Source of the DNA: Galbibacter sp. BG1 | GTDB lineage: Bacteria > Bacteroidota > Bacteroidia > Flavobacteriales > Flavobacteriaceae | NCBI RefSeq assembly: GCF_013391805.1 | Contig: NZ_CP058364.1 | Coordinates: 3,601,501-3,665,500, forward strand | Direction: 5' to 3' | DNA length: 64,000 nt | In this document: positions 25,569 to 35,806 of the stretch, piece by piece | Numbering within the stretch: position 1 is the first letter of the stretch | Layout of the letters: each line of letters starts with the position of its first letter | Position numbers and translations under genes: made by a program | The notes under the pieces: generated by a model | What the model was told of the DNA's origin: nothing | The model's input: the letters and a program-made list of their open reading frames with translations, nothing else | Databases searched by the model: none

Positions 25569-26957
25569 TTATAGTCCTGCTACTTCCGTGATTTCTGAAA
25601 CAAATTTATCGGCGAGTGCATCGGCCTCTTTTTGGGATTTTGCTTCTGTATAAATTCTAATAATCGGTTCGGTATTAGATTTTCGTAAATGCACCCAATT
25701 TTCAGGAAAATCGATTTTAACCCCATCAATGGTGGTGATGTTTTCTTTTTTGTAACGTTCTTCCATCGTATCCAAAATAGAATCTACATCCAACTCAGGA
25801 GTAAGAGCAATTTTCTTTTTGCTCATAAAATAAGACGGATAACTATCCCTCAATTCTTTTACGGAAATTCCTTTTTCCGCCAAATGGGTTAAAAATAAAG
25901 CTACCCCAACCAGGGAATCCCTACCATAGTGGCTTTCAGGATAGATAATTCCGCCATTGCCCTCTCCACCGATAATGGCGTTGTTCTTCTTCATTAAAGT
26001 CACCACATTTACCTCGCCTACAGCAGAAGCTTCATAAGTGCCTCCGTGTTTTTCCGTAATATCGCGTAGCGCCCGGGAAGAAGACATATTAGAAACAGTG
26101 TTCCCTTTTGTTTTGCCCAATACAAAATCTGCACAGGCAACCAGCGTATATTCTTCACCAAACATTTCCCCATCGTTACTTATAAAGGCCAATCGGTCTA
26201 CATCGGGATCTACTACAATTCCAAAATCAGCTTTTTGCTTTACCACCAATTCGCAAATATCTGTAAGGTGTTCTTTTAAAGGCTCTGGATTGTGAGGAAA
26301 ATGTCCGGTTGGTTTGCAGTACAATTCTACAACCTCTACCCCCATTTCTTTTAATAATTTTGGAATAACAATACCTCCGGAAGAATTTACACCGTCTACC
26401 ACCACCTTAAATTTAGCAGCTTTTACCTTTTCAGCATCAACAAGGGGTAAATCCAAAACTTCATCAATATGAATATCCATATACGAATCGTTTACCGTAA
26501 CGGTACCAAGATCGTCTACTTCAGCAAAAGAAAAGTCATCGCTTTCTGCAATTTCCAAAATTTGCTTTCCATCTTCTCCACTTAAAAATTCCCCTTTATT
26601 ATTAAGAAGTTTTAATGCGTTCCATTGCTTAGGGTTGTGACTGGCAGTAAGAATAATCCCTCCATCTGCCTTTTCCAAGGGAACCGCAATTTCTACAGTA
26701 GGCGTGGTAGAAAGCCCTAGATCTATAACATCGATGCCAAGACCCACCAGGGTTGCCGAAACCAGGTTTTGTATCATTTCTCCAGAAATACGGGCATCCC
26801 GCCCAATAACTACAGTAAGTTTATTGCTTTTAACCTGCTTTTTTAGCCAGCTACCATAAGCTGCAGCAAATTTAACGGCGTCTAACGGGGTAAGATTATC
26901 ACCGGTATTTCCACCGATGGTACCTCGAATTCCAGATATTGATTTTATTAGTGTCAT
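25569..26957 (-). CDS. glmM: Phosphoglucosamine mutase
   Basis: Alpha-D-phosphohexomutase family enzyme, 462 residues, interconverting glucosamine-6-phosphate and glucosamine-1-phosphate for UDP-GlcNAc and peptidoglycan synthesis. The phosphoserine loop is TASHNPKQWNALK (Ser106), the metal loop DPDVDRLAF, the sugar-binding loop GGEGNGGII and the phosphate-binding loop RKSNTEPIIRIYTEA. In Bacteroidota this form is annotated as GlmM; a phosphomannomutase activity cannot be excluded from motifs alone. A -7 element lies at 27043-27050. Confidence 0.88.
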   Translation of the reverse strand: MTLIKSISGIRGTIGGNTGDNLTPLDAVKFAAAYGSWLKKQVKSNKLTVVIGRDARISGEMIQNLVSATLVGLGIDVIDLGLSTTPTVEIAVPLEKADGGIILTASHNPKQWNALKLLNNKGEFLSGEDGKQILEIAESDDFSFAEVDDLGTVTVNDSYMDIHIDEVLDLPLVDAEKVKAAKFKVVVDGVNSSGGIVIPKLLKEMGVEVVELYCKPTGHFPHNPEPLKEHLTDICELVVKQKADFGIVVDPDVDRLAFISNDGEMFGEEYTLVACADFVLGKTKGNTVSNMSSSRALRDITEKHGGTYEASAVGEVNVVTLMKKNNAIIGGEGNGGIIYPESHYGRDSLVGVALFLTHLAEKGISVKELRDSYPSYFMSKKKIALTPELDVDSILDTMEERYKKENITTIDGVKIDFPENWVHLRKSNTEPIIRIYTEAKSQKEADALADKFVSEITEVAGL

Positions 26958-27042
26958 TGAATTAATTTTAACGTGAATCTAACCGAATTGCCATGTGCAA
27001 CATGAATATTCCTGTAAACGACATGAAAACTCCTATTTATGG

Positions 27043-27050
27043 CAAAGATA
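27043..27050 (-). promoter_or_regulatory. -7 element of glmM
   Basis: TATCTTTG on the minus strand, a perfect TAnnTTTG. A TTG occurs 24 nt upstream (27075-27077), one base longer than the usual spacing. The glmM leader would be about 80 nt. Confidence 0.5.
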
Positions 27051-27145
27051 AAAGTTTGATGCGTTTAAACTTCTCAATGAATAAGTTTTGTACAAGATTT
27101 TTTTACAGTCTGCCACTATTTCATTAATAATTGTAATTTTAGGAA

Positions 27146-27733
27146 ATGAATTTTCTCGCGCATATTTTTCTATCCGGTGACAATCCAAAAATTAAAGTAG
27201 GCAATTTTATGGCCGACAGCATCCGTGGGAAGCGTTATCTGGAATATCCCAAAGATTTTAAAAGAGGTATTATACTGCATCGTGCCATAGATACTTTTAC
27301 CGATGCGCACCCTACGGTAAGGCTCAGCACTAAAAGGCTCCACAAAAATTACAGTCACTATAGCGGGGTTATCGTGGATATATTTTACGATCATTTTTTG
27401 GCTAAAAACTGGAATCAGTACAGTGATAAACCCTTAGGCCTTTTTGTAGATGATTTTTATGATCTTTTAGGAATCTATTATGACGTATTGCCGATAAATA
27501 TCAAAAAAATGATGCCTTATATGATTGCCGACAACTGGCTACTTAATTACGCCAAACTAGATGGCATTACAAGGGTTTTGGACGGTATGAACCGACGCAC
27601 CAAAAACAGATCTAAAATGAATTATGCCATTAAGGACCTTGAAGATAACTATGACAGTTTTGAAGCGGAATTCACTTCTTTTTTTGAAGAACTTCAAGCC
27701 TTTTGTACACACAAACTAAATTCCTTTACTTAA
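27146..27733 (+). CDS. acpH: Acyl carrier protein phosphodiesterase
   Basis: AcpH-type hydrolase that removes the phosphopantetheine arm from ACP; 195 residues, family-typical. The HD-like metal site is built from HAIDTFTDAHP type motifs: NFLAHIFLSG at the N-terminus, GNFMADSIRG, LHRAIDTFTDAHPTVR and IVDIFYDHFLAKNW. A near-consensus -7 element (TAATTTTA, 27134-27141) ends only a few bases before the ATG, so the mRNA may be leaderless. The gamma-glutamyltransferase gene follows after 2 nt. Confidence 0.9.
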   Translation: MNFLAHIFLSGDNPKIKVGNFMADSIRGKRYLEYPKDFKRGIILHRAIDTFTDAHPTVRLSTKRLHKNYSHYSGVIVDIFYDHFLAKNWNQYSDKPLGLFVDDFYDLLGIYYDVLPINIKKMMPYMIADNWLLNYAKLDGITRVLDGMNRRTKNRSKMNYAIKDLEDNYDSFEAEFTSFFEELQAFCTHKLNSFT

Positions 27734-27735
27734 TT

Positions 27736-29418
27736 ATGCTGAAACGATTATTTCTCCTTTCCCTACTTTTAATTGGTAGCTGTAAGTCTACTGAAAAGGT
27801 TAAAAAAGGACTGGTTACCAATGAAGCCATGGTAGTATCTGCCCGTGCTGAAGCTTCAAAAATTGGTAGTGTAATTTTAAAACAGGGCGGCAACGCTTTT
27901 GATGCCATGATCGCCACCAAATTTGCCCTTGCCGTAGCATTTCCCTTTGCTGGAAATCTTGGGGGCGGTGGTTTTATGGTATACCGATTGGAAAATGGAG
28001 AAACGGGAACATTGGATTTTCGGGAAAAAGCTCCCATGGCCGCCTCTAAAACCATGTATTTGGATTCCTTAGGAAACGTAATCCCTAATTTGAGTACTAC
28101 CGGGGCTTTGGCAGTGGGTGTCCCCGGGAGTGTTGCTGGTATGTTTGAAGCCCATAAAAAATTTGGAAGCATACCTATGGAAAAGCTTATTCAACCGGCA
28201 ATAGACTTGGCATTGAAAGGTGTTTTGGTAACTAAAAAACAGGCTAACCGATTGAATTACCATCGGAAGAAAATTGTGGAAGTTAGTGGCGATACTATTT
28301 TATTTGCAAAACCATTCGAGGAAGGCGACCATATACATTACCAACAGTTGGCAAAAACATTGGAAACTATTAAAACCAAAGGAAAAGACGGTTTTTATAC
28401 TGGGGGAATTGCAGAAAAAATTGTAGAGGTTATTCAAAAACATGGCGGACTCATAACACTTAAAGACCTCGCTCAATACAATGCCGTTTGGCGCAACCCA
28501 ACAGTATTTAATTACAAAGATTTAAAGGTTATTTCCATGGCTCCGCCTAGCAGTGGCGGAATCACCCTAGCACAAATCATGAAAATGATTGCGCCTTATA
28601 ACCTTAAGAAATTGGGCCATAATACAACCAAAGCTATTCAAGTAATTACAGAAGCAGAACGCCGTGCTTATGCCGACAGGGCCTACTTCTTGGGAGATCC
28701 AGATTTTTATGAAATTCCGCAGAAAGAATTAATCAGTGATGCATATGTGTCCAAAAGAATGGAATCTTTTTCTTTTGATAAAGCAACCGCTTCGACATCG
28801 GTTTCCCATGGAAATATAGAAATTGTGGAAAGCGATCAAACTACCCATTTTTCCATCGTAGATAGTTTTGGAAATGCGGTAGCGGTAACTACCACCTTAA
28901 ACGGCGCCTACGGTTCTAAGCTTTATTCAGAAGAGCTAGGCTTCTTTTTTAATAATGAAATGGACGATTTTAGCGCCAAACCTGGAGTCCCAAATATGTT
29001 CGGACTCATAGGAGCGGAAGCCAATAGCATTGCCCCAGAAAAACGAATGTTGAGCAGTATGACGCCTACTATTGTGGAACAGAATGGAAAACTATTAATG
29101 GTCTTGGGAACCCCTGGGGGCTCTACCATTATCACTTCTGTATTACAAACAATATTAAATATAAAAGAATACGGTATGGGGATGCAAGAAGCTGTGGATG
29201 CGGCTAGATTTCACCATCAGTGGTTACCAGACGAAATTCTTATGGAACCCAATAGCTTTAATAAGAAAACTATTTTAGACCTTAAAAAACTTGGTTATAA
29301 AATTAATGAGTCTAATTCCCGCATTATTGGAAGCGTAGATGCCATACTTGTGCTGCCCGATGGTAAATTGGAAGCAGGGGCCGATAGTCGTGGGGACGAT
29401 GCAGCAAACGGATTTTAA
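27736..29418 (+). CDS. ggt: Gamma-glutamyltransferase, lipoprotein
   Basis: Cleaves gamma-glutamyl bonds of glutathione and related peptides; 560 residues from ATG 27736. The N-terminus MLKRLFLLSLLLIGSC is a lipoprotein signal with lipobox LIGSC, so the enzyme is probably anchored in the periplasm. The precursor self-cleaves before the nucleophile threonine in ESDQTTHFSIVD. The small subunit carries NGAYGSKL and the oxyanion-type MLSSMTPTIV plus GTPGGSTII. An earlier TTG at 27703 inside acpH extends the frame but destroys the signal peptide, so ATG 27736 is chosen. Transcribed with acpH. Confidence 0.95.
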   Translation: MLKRLFLLSLLLIGSCKSTEKVKKGLVTNEAMVVSARAEASKIGSVILKQGGNAFDAMIATKFALAVAFPFAGNLGGGGFMVYRLENGETGTLDFREKAPMAASKTMYLDSLGNVIPNLSTTGALAVGVPGSVAGMFEAHKKFGSIPMEKLIQPAIDLALKGVLVTKKQANRLNYHRKKIVEVSGDTILFAKPFEEGDHIHYQQLAKTLETIKTKGKDGFYTGGIAEKIVEVIQKHGGLITLKDLAQYNAVWRNPTVFNYKDLKVISMAPPSSGGITLAQIMKMIAPYNLKKLGHNTTKAIQVITEAERRAYADRAYFLGDPDFYEIPQKELISDAYVSKRMESFSFDKATASTSVSHGNIEIVESDQTTHFSIVDSFGNAVAVTTTLNGAYGSKLYSEELGFFFNNEMDDFSAKPGVPNMFGLIGAEANSIAPEKRMLSSMTPTIVEQNGKLLMVLGTPGGSTIITSVLQTILNIKEYGMGMQEAVDAARFHHQWLPDEILMEPNSFNKKTILDLKKLGYKINESNSRIIGSVDAILVLPDGKLEAGADSRGDDAANGF

Positions 29419-29477
29419 TGCGCACTTAAACCACCATTAGTGAAAACATTTTGTAAATTCACCTTAAAAAGCACTCG

Positions 29478-30185
29478 ATGAAAATTATTAAGAATATCCT
29501 TAAATTCCTTTTTGTACTCGCTGCTGTACTGGCTGTAATTAGCGCTGTGGTATATTTTGTCTATAACGAACCACTTCCTGTAGGTAAAGAGGGAAAGGAA
29601 GCCGAAGCCTTGGCCCAAAAGATGTTAAAAGCCATCAACTATACAAATTATACAAAAACGAGATTTATAGAATGGTCTGTTAACAATAAACACTTTTATA
29701 AATGGGATAAAGAAAAGCATAGGGCCGATGTTAAATGGGATGAGAATTTAGTAAAGTTAAACCTTAAAAACTACAGTAAAAGTGAAGTTTTTATTGATGG
29801 TGTTAAAATGCATACAGAACCTCGGGAAGAGCTTATAGAAAAAGCTGTCAACTATTTTAACAACGATTCTTTTTGGCTTGTTGCACCTTTTAAAATTATG
29901 GATAAAGGAACCGTAAGAAAATTAGTCAAACTAGATAATGGTGAGGAGGCCTTATTAGTAACTTACACCCAAGGAGGCAATACTCCCGGAGATTCCTATT
30001 TATGGAAATTAAAGTCAAACGGTTTTCCAGAGAGCTATAAAATGTGGGCACAAATTATTCCTATTGGCGGTATGGAAGCCTCTTGGGACGATTGGAAGGT
30101 GACTGAAACGACTACTTACCTTCCCTCCAAACATAAATTTCTATTTTTCACCTTAGATATGGGAGATGTAAAAGGGTATAATTAG
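29478..30185 (+). CDS. Conserved hypothetical protein with signal anchor
   Basis: Unrecognised protein of 235 residues. The N-terminus MKIIKNILKFLFVLAAVLAVISAVVYF is one hydrophobic helix, either a membrane anchor or an uncleaved signal; the rest is a mixed alpha/beta domain rich in Lys, Trp and Tyr (for example KWDKEKHRADVKWDENLVK and GGMEASWDDWKV), presumably periplasmic. No catalytic motif is seen. It lies 59 nt after the gamma-glutamyltransferase gene in the same direction and might be co-transcribed. Confidence 0.8.
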   Translation: MKIIKNILKFLFVLAAVLAVISAVVYFVYNEPLPVGKEGKEAEALAQKMLKAINYTNYTKTRFIEWSVNNKHFYKWDKEKHRADVKWDENLVKLNLKNYSKSEVFIDGVKMHTEPREELIEKAVNYFNNDSFWLVAPFKIMDKGTVRKLVKLDNGEEALLVTYTQGGNTPGDSYLWKLKSNGFPESYKMWAQIIPIGGMEASWDDWKVTETTTYLPSKHKFLFFTLDMGDVKGYN

Positions 30186-30427
30186 CTTTGTGAGCATCCC
30201 ATTAATTTTTAATATTTCCAGTTTTAAAAAATAATTCTGCCTTTTCTAAAAATTGAGCAAAAACATAAAATCTCGTTGTGATTTTTCATTGAGTTGGCAA
30301 ATGATAATCAACCTCTTATAAATTCCATTGCCTGAATTCGGTATTCCATTAATACGTTTAAAATTCAACATAAACGCTCCTTCACTTTTACCACTTAAAA
30401 TCGTAACTTTACGGTTTTGTATTTTGT

Positions 30428-33259
30428 ATGACGAATTTTGAAGAAAATATAGAGGTAAAGGGTGCTAGAGTCCATAACCTAAAAAATATAGATGTTACCA
30501 TTCCGAGAGAAAAGTTGGTGGTCATTACCGGGCTCTCGGGAAGTGGAAAATCATCCTTGGCTTTCGATACCATTTATGCGGAAGGGCAACGCCGTTATAT
30601 AGAAACCTTCTCGGCCTATGCGAGACAGTTTTTGGGCGGACTGGAACGTCCTGATGTCGATAAAATAGACGGACTTTCTCCGGTTATCGCCATTGAACAG
30701 AAAACAACTTCCAAATCACCACGGTCTACGGTGGGAACGATTACGGAAATTTACGACTTTTTACGGCTTTTGTTTGCCCGCGCTGGAGATGCCTATAGCT
30801 ACAATACTGGGGAGAAAATGGTTAGCTACAGCGACGAACAGATTAAAGAGCTTATTTTAGCTGATTTTAACGGAAAACGCATCAATGTATTAGCTCCTGT
30901 AGTAAGAAGTAGAAAAGGACATTACAGGGAATTATTTGAGCAAATCGCAAAGCAAGGATTTGTAAAAGTACGCGTGGATGGTGAAGTGGTTGACCTCACG
31001 AAAGGAATGAAAGTAGATCGTTACAAAAATCATGATATTGAAATTGTAATAGATCGATTGCAGGTAGACGATAGCGATAACACCTCCAAAAGATTAAGTG
31101 AAACTATTAACACTGCCATGTACCACGGTGATGATGTTTTGATGATTTTAGATCACGAAACTGGGGATACCCGCTTTTTTAGTCGGAATTTAATGTGTCC
31201 AACCACAGGAATTTCGTATCCCAATCCTGAACCCAATACTTTTTCCTTCAACTCGCCGAAAGGTATGTGCCCAACGTGTAGTGGGTTGGGTAAAATTCAT
31301 GAAGTAAACTTAGAAAAAATTATCCCTAATGCTAGTTCAAGCATAAAATCTGGAGGAATATCACCTTTAGGGGAATACAAACAATCTTGGATTTTTAAGC
31401 AGCTGGAAGTTATTGCACAGCGTTTCGACTTTAAATTAACGGATCCGATAAAAAGTATCTCTTCCGAAGCAATGGATATGATTCTAAATGGCGGAAATGA
31501 AAAATTCTCCATTGAATCGAAAACCCTAGGGATTACAAGGGATTATAAAATTGACTTCGAAGGGATTATTAGTTTTATCAAGAATCAATTTGAAGAAAGT
31601 CAGTCAACCTCCATTCGCCGATGGGCCAAAGGTTATATGGACAAAGTTAATTGTCCGACCTGCGATGGCAGCCGTCTTCGGGTGGAATCGTTGTATTTTA
31701 AAATAAACGAAAAAAACATCGCAGAACTGTCATCCTTAGATATGGTAGAATTGGCTAAGTTTTTTAAGGAACTTCCCCAGTCACTTTCAGAAAAGCAACT
31801 TCAAATTGGAGAAGAGATATTAAAGGAAATAAATGCCCGTATTAGTTTCTTGCTGGATGTGGGGTTAGATTACCTTTCTTTGAACAGAAGTTCTAAATCA
31901 CTTTCTGGTGGAGAGGCCCAACGCATTCGGTTGGCAACACAAATAGGTTCTCAACTTGTGGGTGTGCTTTATATTCTGGATGAACCTAGTATAGGGCTGC
32001 ATCAAAGGGACAACGACCGACTCATAAAGTCGCTGGAGTCTTTAAGGGATATTGGCAACTCTGTAATTGTGGTGGAACACGACAAGGATATGATTGAACG
32101 TGCCGACCACGTCATCGATATTGGGCCAAAGGCCGGTAAAATGGGTGGTGAAATAATTTCTGAAGGCAAGCCAACAGATTTAAAAAATTATCACACGCTT
32201 ACCGCAGATTATATAACAGGCAAAAAAGAAATTCCTGTTCCTAAGGAGCGACGAAAAGGCAATGGAAAATCCATCACCTTGAAAGGATGCACGGGTAACA
32301 ATCTAAAAAAGGTGAATGTAGAATTCCCTTTGGGAAAAATGATTGGGGTAACGGGTGTATCGGGCAGCGGAAAATCCACACTTATAAACGAGACCCTCTA
32401 CCCTATTTTAAATGCCCACTTTTTCAATGCGGTAAAAATCCCCATGCCCTACAAGAGCATTAAAGGTTTGGAGCATATCGATAAAGTTATAGATATTAAC
32501 CAATCTCCCATTGGGCGAACCCCAAGATCCAATCCCGCTACGTATACAGGTGTATTTAGTGAGATTAGAAGCCTATTTACACAAACTCCCGAAGCGATGA
32601 TTCGTGGTTACAAACCGGGAAGATTTAGTTTTAACGTAAAAGGTGGTCGTTGTGAAACTTGCCAAGGCGCTGGAGTACGGGTTATAGAAATGAACTTTTT
32701 ACCAGACGTTACCGTGGCTTGTGAAACTTGTAATGGAAAGCGTTTTAATAGGGAAACCTTAGAGATTCGATACAAAGGAAAATCAATATCCGATGTGTTG
32801 GATATGACAATCAATGAGGCTGTGGATTTTTTTGAAAACATCCCCAAAATACACCGAAAACTGGCCACTTTACAAGATGTAGGCTTGGGCTATATTACAC
32901 TTGGGCAGCAATCTACCACCCTCTCGGGTGGCGAAGCACAACGGGTTAAGCTCGCTACGGAACTTTCCAAAAAAGATACTGGAAATACTTTCTATATTTT
33001 AGATGAGCCTACTACAGGGCTTCACTTTGAAGATATTAATGTATTAATGGGAGTTTTAAACACCCTTACCGACAAAGGAAATACGGTATTGATAATTGAA
33101 CATAACCTGGATGTTATTAAAATGGTAGACCACATTATAGATATTGGTCCCGAGGGCGGAAAAGGCGGTGGAAAGTTAATTGCCACTGGTACTCCTGAGG
33201 AGATTATAAAAAACACAAAAAGCTATACCGCAAAATATTTAAAGAACGAGTTAAAATAA
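30428..33259 (+). CDS. uvrA: UvrABC system protein A
   Basis: Damage-recognition ATPase of nucleotide excision repair, 943 residues, normal length. Two ABC modules are visible: Walker [10 protein letters not shown] near 35 and GVSGSGKST in the second half; signature motifs [12 protein letters not shown] and [12 protein letters not shown]; Walker [11 protein letters not shown] and [10 protein letters not shown]. The zinc modules have CPTCSGLG with a CPTCDGSR partner, and CETCQGAG with CETCNGKRF. No disruption is seen. The TIGR00730 gene follows 37 nt later on the same strand. Confidence 0.98.
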   Translation: MTNFEENIEVKGARVHNLKNIDVTIPREKLVVITGLSGSGKSSLAFDTIYAEGQRRYIETFSAYARQFLGGLERPDVDKIDGLSPVIAIEQKTTSKSPRSTVGTITEIYDFLRLLFARAGDAYSYNTGEKMVSYSDEQIKELILADFNGKRINVLAPVVRSRKGHYRELFEQIAKQGFVKVRVDGEVVDLTKGMKVDRYKNHDIEIVIDRLQVDDSDNTSKRLSETINTAMYHGDDVLMILDHETGDTRFFSRNLMCPTTGISYPNPEPNTFSFNSPKGMCPTCSGLGKIHEVNLEKIIPNASSSIKSGGISPLGEYKQSWIFKQLEVIAQRFDFKLTDPIKSISSEAMDMILNGGNEKFSIESKTLGITRDYKIDFEGIISFIKNQFEESQSTSIRRWAKGYMDKVNCPTCDGSRLRVESLYFKINEKNIAELSSLDMVELAKFFKELPQSLSEKQLQIGEEILKEINARISFLLDVGLDYLSLNRSSKSLSGGEAQRIRLATQIGSQLVGVLYILDEPSIGLHQRDNDRLIKSLESLRDIGNSVIVVEHDKDMIERADHVIDIGPKAGKMGGEIISEGKPTDLKNYHTLTADYITGKKEIPVPKERRKGNGKSITLKGCTGNNLKKVNVEFPLGKMIGVTGVSGSGKSTLINETLYPILNAHFFNAVKIPMPYKSIKGLEHIDKVIDINQSPIGRTPRSNPATYTGVFSEIRSLFTQTPEAMIRGYKPGRFSFNVKGGRCETCQGAGVRVIEMNFLPDVTVACETCNGKRFNRETLEIRYKGKSISDVLDMTINEAVDFFENIPKIHRKLATLQDVGLGYITLGQQSTTLSGGEAQRVKLATELSKKDTGNTFYILDEPTTGLHFEDINVLMGVLNTLTDKGNTVLIIEHNLDVIKMVDHIIDIGPEGGKGGGKLIATGTPEEIIKNTKSYTAKYLKNELK

Positions 33260-33296
33260 TTATAGAAGCACTGACTTCCGAAGAAAAATAACAATA

Positions 33297-33986
33297 ATGA
33301 GAAAAGAACAACACAGTAAAGGCTGGAACGAAATTAAAACCAACGATTCTTGGGCTATTTTTAAAATAATGAGTGAGTTTGTAAGCGGTTACGAGCGTTT
33401 AAGTAGAATTGGACCTTGCGTTTCTATTTTTGGCTCTGCAAGAACAAAACCAGACCACAAATACTATAAGTTGGCTGAAGAAATCGCAACGAAAATAGTG
33501 GAGGCTGGTTACGGGGTTATAACTGGTGGAGGCCCAGGAATTATGGAGGCTGGTAACAAAGGTGCTCATCTTGCGGGTGGTACTTCTGTGGGCTTAAATA
33601 TAGAATTGCCTTTCGAACAACACGACAATCCATATATAGATAGCGACAAAAACCTGGACTTCGATTATTTCTTTGTAAGGAAGGTAATGTTTGTAAAGTA
33701 CTCTCAAGGGTTTGTAGTCATGCCAGGTGGATTTGGTACATTAGACGAGCTTTTTGAAGCTATAACACTTATACAGACGAATAAAATCGCAAAATTCCCC
33801 ATAATTTTGGTAGATAGTAGTTTTTGGGGCGGACTAATGGATTGGGTACGTAATACCTTGTTGGAAGCCAATAATAACGTAAGTCCGGGAGATTTGGAAT
33901 TAATAAAACTAGTGGATACCGCAGACGAGGTTATAGATGTTCTCGATACCTTCTATAATAAATACGACTTGAGTCCGAATTTTTAA
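33297..33986 (+). CDS. LOG family protein (TIGR00730)
   Basis: Rossmann-fold protein of the LOG family, 229 residues. Members such as plant LOG and many bacterial homologues are cytokinin riboside 5'-monophosphate phosphoribohydrolases acting on nucleoside monophosphates. The two diagnostic motifs are GGGPGIMEAGNKGA (near 78-91) and PGGFGTLDELFE (near 141-152), which contain the catalytic arginine/glutamate region. The bacterial physiological substrate is uncertain (AMP or modified AMP). It may share the uvrA transcript. Confidence 0.9.
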   Translation: MRKEQHSKGWNEIKTNDSWAIFKIMSEFVSGYERLSRIGPCVSIFGSARTKPDHKYYKLAEEIATKIVEAGYGVITGGGPGIMEAGNKGAHLAGGTSVGLNIELPFEQHDNPYIDSDKNLDFDYFFVRKVMFVKYSQGFVVMPGGFGTLDELFEAITLIQTNKIAKFPIILVDSSFWGGLMDWVRNTLLEANNNVSPGDLELIKLVDTADEVIDVLDTFYNKYDLSPNF

Positions 33987-34219
33987 GGGAAACTTTTATT
34001 TAAATAATTACCAAAGAATTGGAAGGTTCGACGTGTTGATTTTATTTTCCATAAACTTGAATTCTAAACCTTTTCGGGGTATTTGTATATAAACCCCAGC
34101 CAACGACCAACCAAAAAGATTGAAAAACCCTTTGTTCCGTTTCTTGAATTACGAATTACAATAGGTTCAAGGTTATAATTTTTATGTTCACAGCTTAGCA
34201 GTAAATGATATACAAAAGT

Positions 34220-34864
34220 TTACATTTCGATCATTTTGTTTTTTATTCCATATAAAACCAACCCTATTCTACTGCGAACGTCCAATTTATCAAAGAGGCT
34301 TTCGCGGTAGCCATCAATGGTTTTTGGCGATAAAAACATTTCTGCAGCTATTTCCTTATACGTCATTTCGGTGCACGCCAATTTTAAAAACTCTATTTCC
34401 CGATCTTTTAATTTGATTTCATGGGGATCGTTGTCTTTTTTATCAATAGTATCTAAAAGCTTATTGGTAATCCTATCAGAATAGTAAAATCCTTTTTCAA
34501 TAACGTCATCCAGGGCATTCTGAAAAATTTCCGGGTGGATATCTTTTAAAAGATACCCTTTAGCTCCCAACCGCAACATTTTTATAATAGTTTCTTCACT
34601 ATCGTCCATAGATAATGCTATAACCTTTTGTTCTGGATGATTCTCTTTTAGCCATTCCATGGTTTCAATACCATTCATCTGTGGCATGTTAATATCCATC
34701 AGAACAATATCTGGTAGCGCATTTTTCTCCAACTCCTCAATAAAGTTTTTACCGTTCGAGGCATTGAAGGTTACTTTATAGTTATCAAAAGAGTCTACTA
34801 AAGAAATTAGGGACTTGGCAAATAGGGAATGGTCGTCTACAATGGCTATGGAATACTTTTTCAT
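34220..34864 (-). CDS. NarL/FixJ-type response regulator
   Basis: Two-component response regulator, 214 residues. The receiver domain (1-120) has the acidic pair D10/D11 (IVDDHSLF), the phosphoacceptor D57 (VLMDINMP), the switch threonine/serine in ALSMDDSEE and Lys in GYLLKD. The C-terminal LuxR-type helix-turn-helix (about 150-210) reads LKDREIEFLKLACTEMTYKEIA and SPKTIDGYRESLFDKL. Its ATG overlaps the stop of the adjacent histidine kinase by 4 nt, so the two form one regulatory pair. Target genes are not visible; the membrane-protein array just upstream is the natural candidate. Confidence 0.92.
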   Translation of the reverse strand: MKKYSIAIVDDHSLFAKSLISLVDSFDNYKVTFNASNGKNFIEELEKNALPDIVLMDINMPQMNGIETMEWLKENHPEQKVIALSMDDSEETIIKMLRLGAKGYLLKDIHPEIFQNALDDVIEKGFYYSDRITNKLLDTIDKKDNDPHEIKLKDREIEFLKLACTEMTYKEIAAEMFLSPKTIDGYRESLFDKLDVRSRIGLVLYGIKNKMIEM

Positions 34865-35649
34865 TTTACAAGCTGCTTGGTTGGATACCTCAAAGTTAAA
34901 GAAACTCCTTCATTTTTTGCTGTTTTAATGGATAAATCTGCGCCAATAAGTTCGGCTCTTTTTCGCATATTCATCAATCCAGTCCCTTCACTTTCAGAGT
35001 CTTGATTAAAACCCACGCCATTGTCGGTAGCGTTTACATAGAGTTCTGAAGGTAAATATCTAACCGTAATGTTCAATACTGAAGCTTTTGAATATTTTAC
35101 TACATTGGAAAAACACTCTTGAAAAATCCTGAAAATGATAATTTCATCCTTTTTATCGATGTTATAGGATTCCCCTTCTACATCGTATTGAATGCTTAAA
35201 AAATTGAGCCTTTTAAATCGGTTTATTTCATTTTCAATAGATTCCTGAAGTCCGATTTTCGAAACAAAATCGGTATTCAACATATGCGAGAGCTGACGGA
35301 GTTCTTTGAGGCCCTGCCCTAGCACGTTGGATGCTTCCTCAAAGCCTTTTTGTTTTTCTTCGGGCAGATCGTGCTGAAGCATGTTAAGCTGCATTTTTGC
35401 CACGGAGAGCAACTGGCCAATGTTATCGTGCAATTCCCAACTTATATTTTTAAAGGTTTGTTCCTGAATTTCTGTTTGTGCTTTTGAAAGTTCGAGCTCG
35501 AATTTTTGAAGCTGATCTGCTTTTTCAATCAAAAGTTCGGTCTTTCTTCTTTGGTATGCCAAAAAAAAGGTTACCACAAAGACTATTAGTATAACAATAA
35601 GGATACTTACGTATATAATAAGACTAATAACTTCTTTTTCGTTCTCCAT
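34861..35649 (-). CDS. Sensor histidine kinase without sensor domain
   Basis: HisKA_3-type kinase of the NarX/DesK kind, 262 residues from the ATG at 35649 (an ATG at 35667 is also possible; a near-consensus -7 element TAAATTTC at 35670-35677 favours the shorter form). One N-terminal transmembrane helix (VISLIIYVSILIVILIVFVV) is followed by a coiled coil, the dimerisation helix with phosphoacceptor His in SWELHDNIGQLL, and an HATPase domain with DNGVGFNQD and GTGLMNMRKRAE. There is no periplasmic or PAS sensor, so it must receive its signal from another protein. Overlaps the response regulator gene by 4 nt. Confidence 0.9.
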   Translation of the reverse strand: MENEKEVISLIIYVSILIVILIVFVVTFFLAYQRRKTELLIEKADQLQKFELELSKAQTEIQEQTFKNISWELHDNIGQLLSVAKMQLNMLQHDLPEEKQKGFEEASNVLGQGLKELRQLSHMLNTDFVSKIGLQESIENEINRFKRLNFLSIQYDVEGESYNIDKKDEIIIFRIFQECFSNVVKYSKASVLNITVRYLPSELYVNATDNGVGFNQDSESEGTGLMNMRKRAELIGADLSIKTAKNEGVSLTLRYPTKQLVK

Positions 35650-35806
35650 GAAATAGGAATATATCATCCGAAATTTACTGTAAAATTTTTTAATGCCATT
35701 TAAAAAACATGGCAGGTTAAAAGGCTAACTAATATTTACTACAAATTAGACGGAACTGGGAACATTTAAAAGGGTATTTTTCCCTTTTATAAAGAATTTT
35801 AAGAAT

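Noticed and set aside
27703-27735. TTG-initiated extension of the gamma-glutamyltransferase
   Set aside because: It would put 11 residues before an obvious lipoprotein signal and overlap acpH; ATG 27736 explains the sequence better.
34076-34098. GGGGT/ACCCC hairpin downstream of the LOG-family gene as terminator
   Set aside because: Five-base stem with a long loop and no T-run in either direction.
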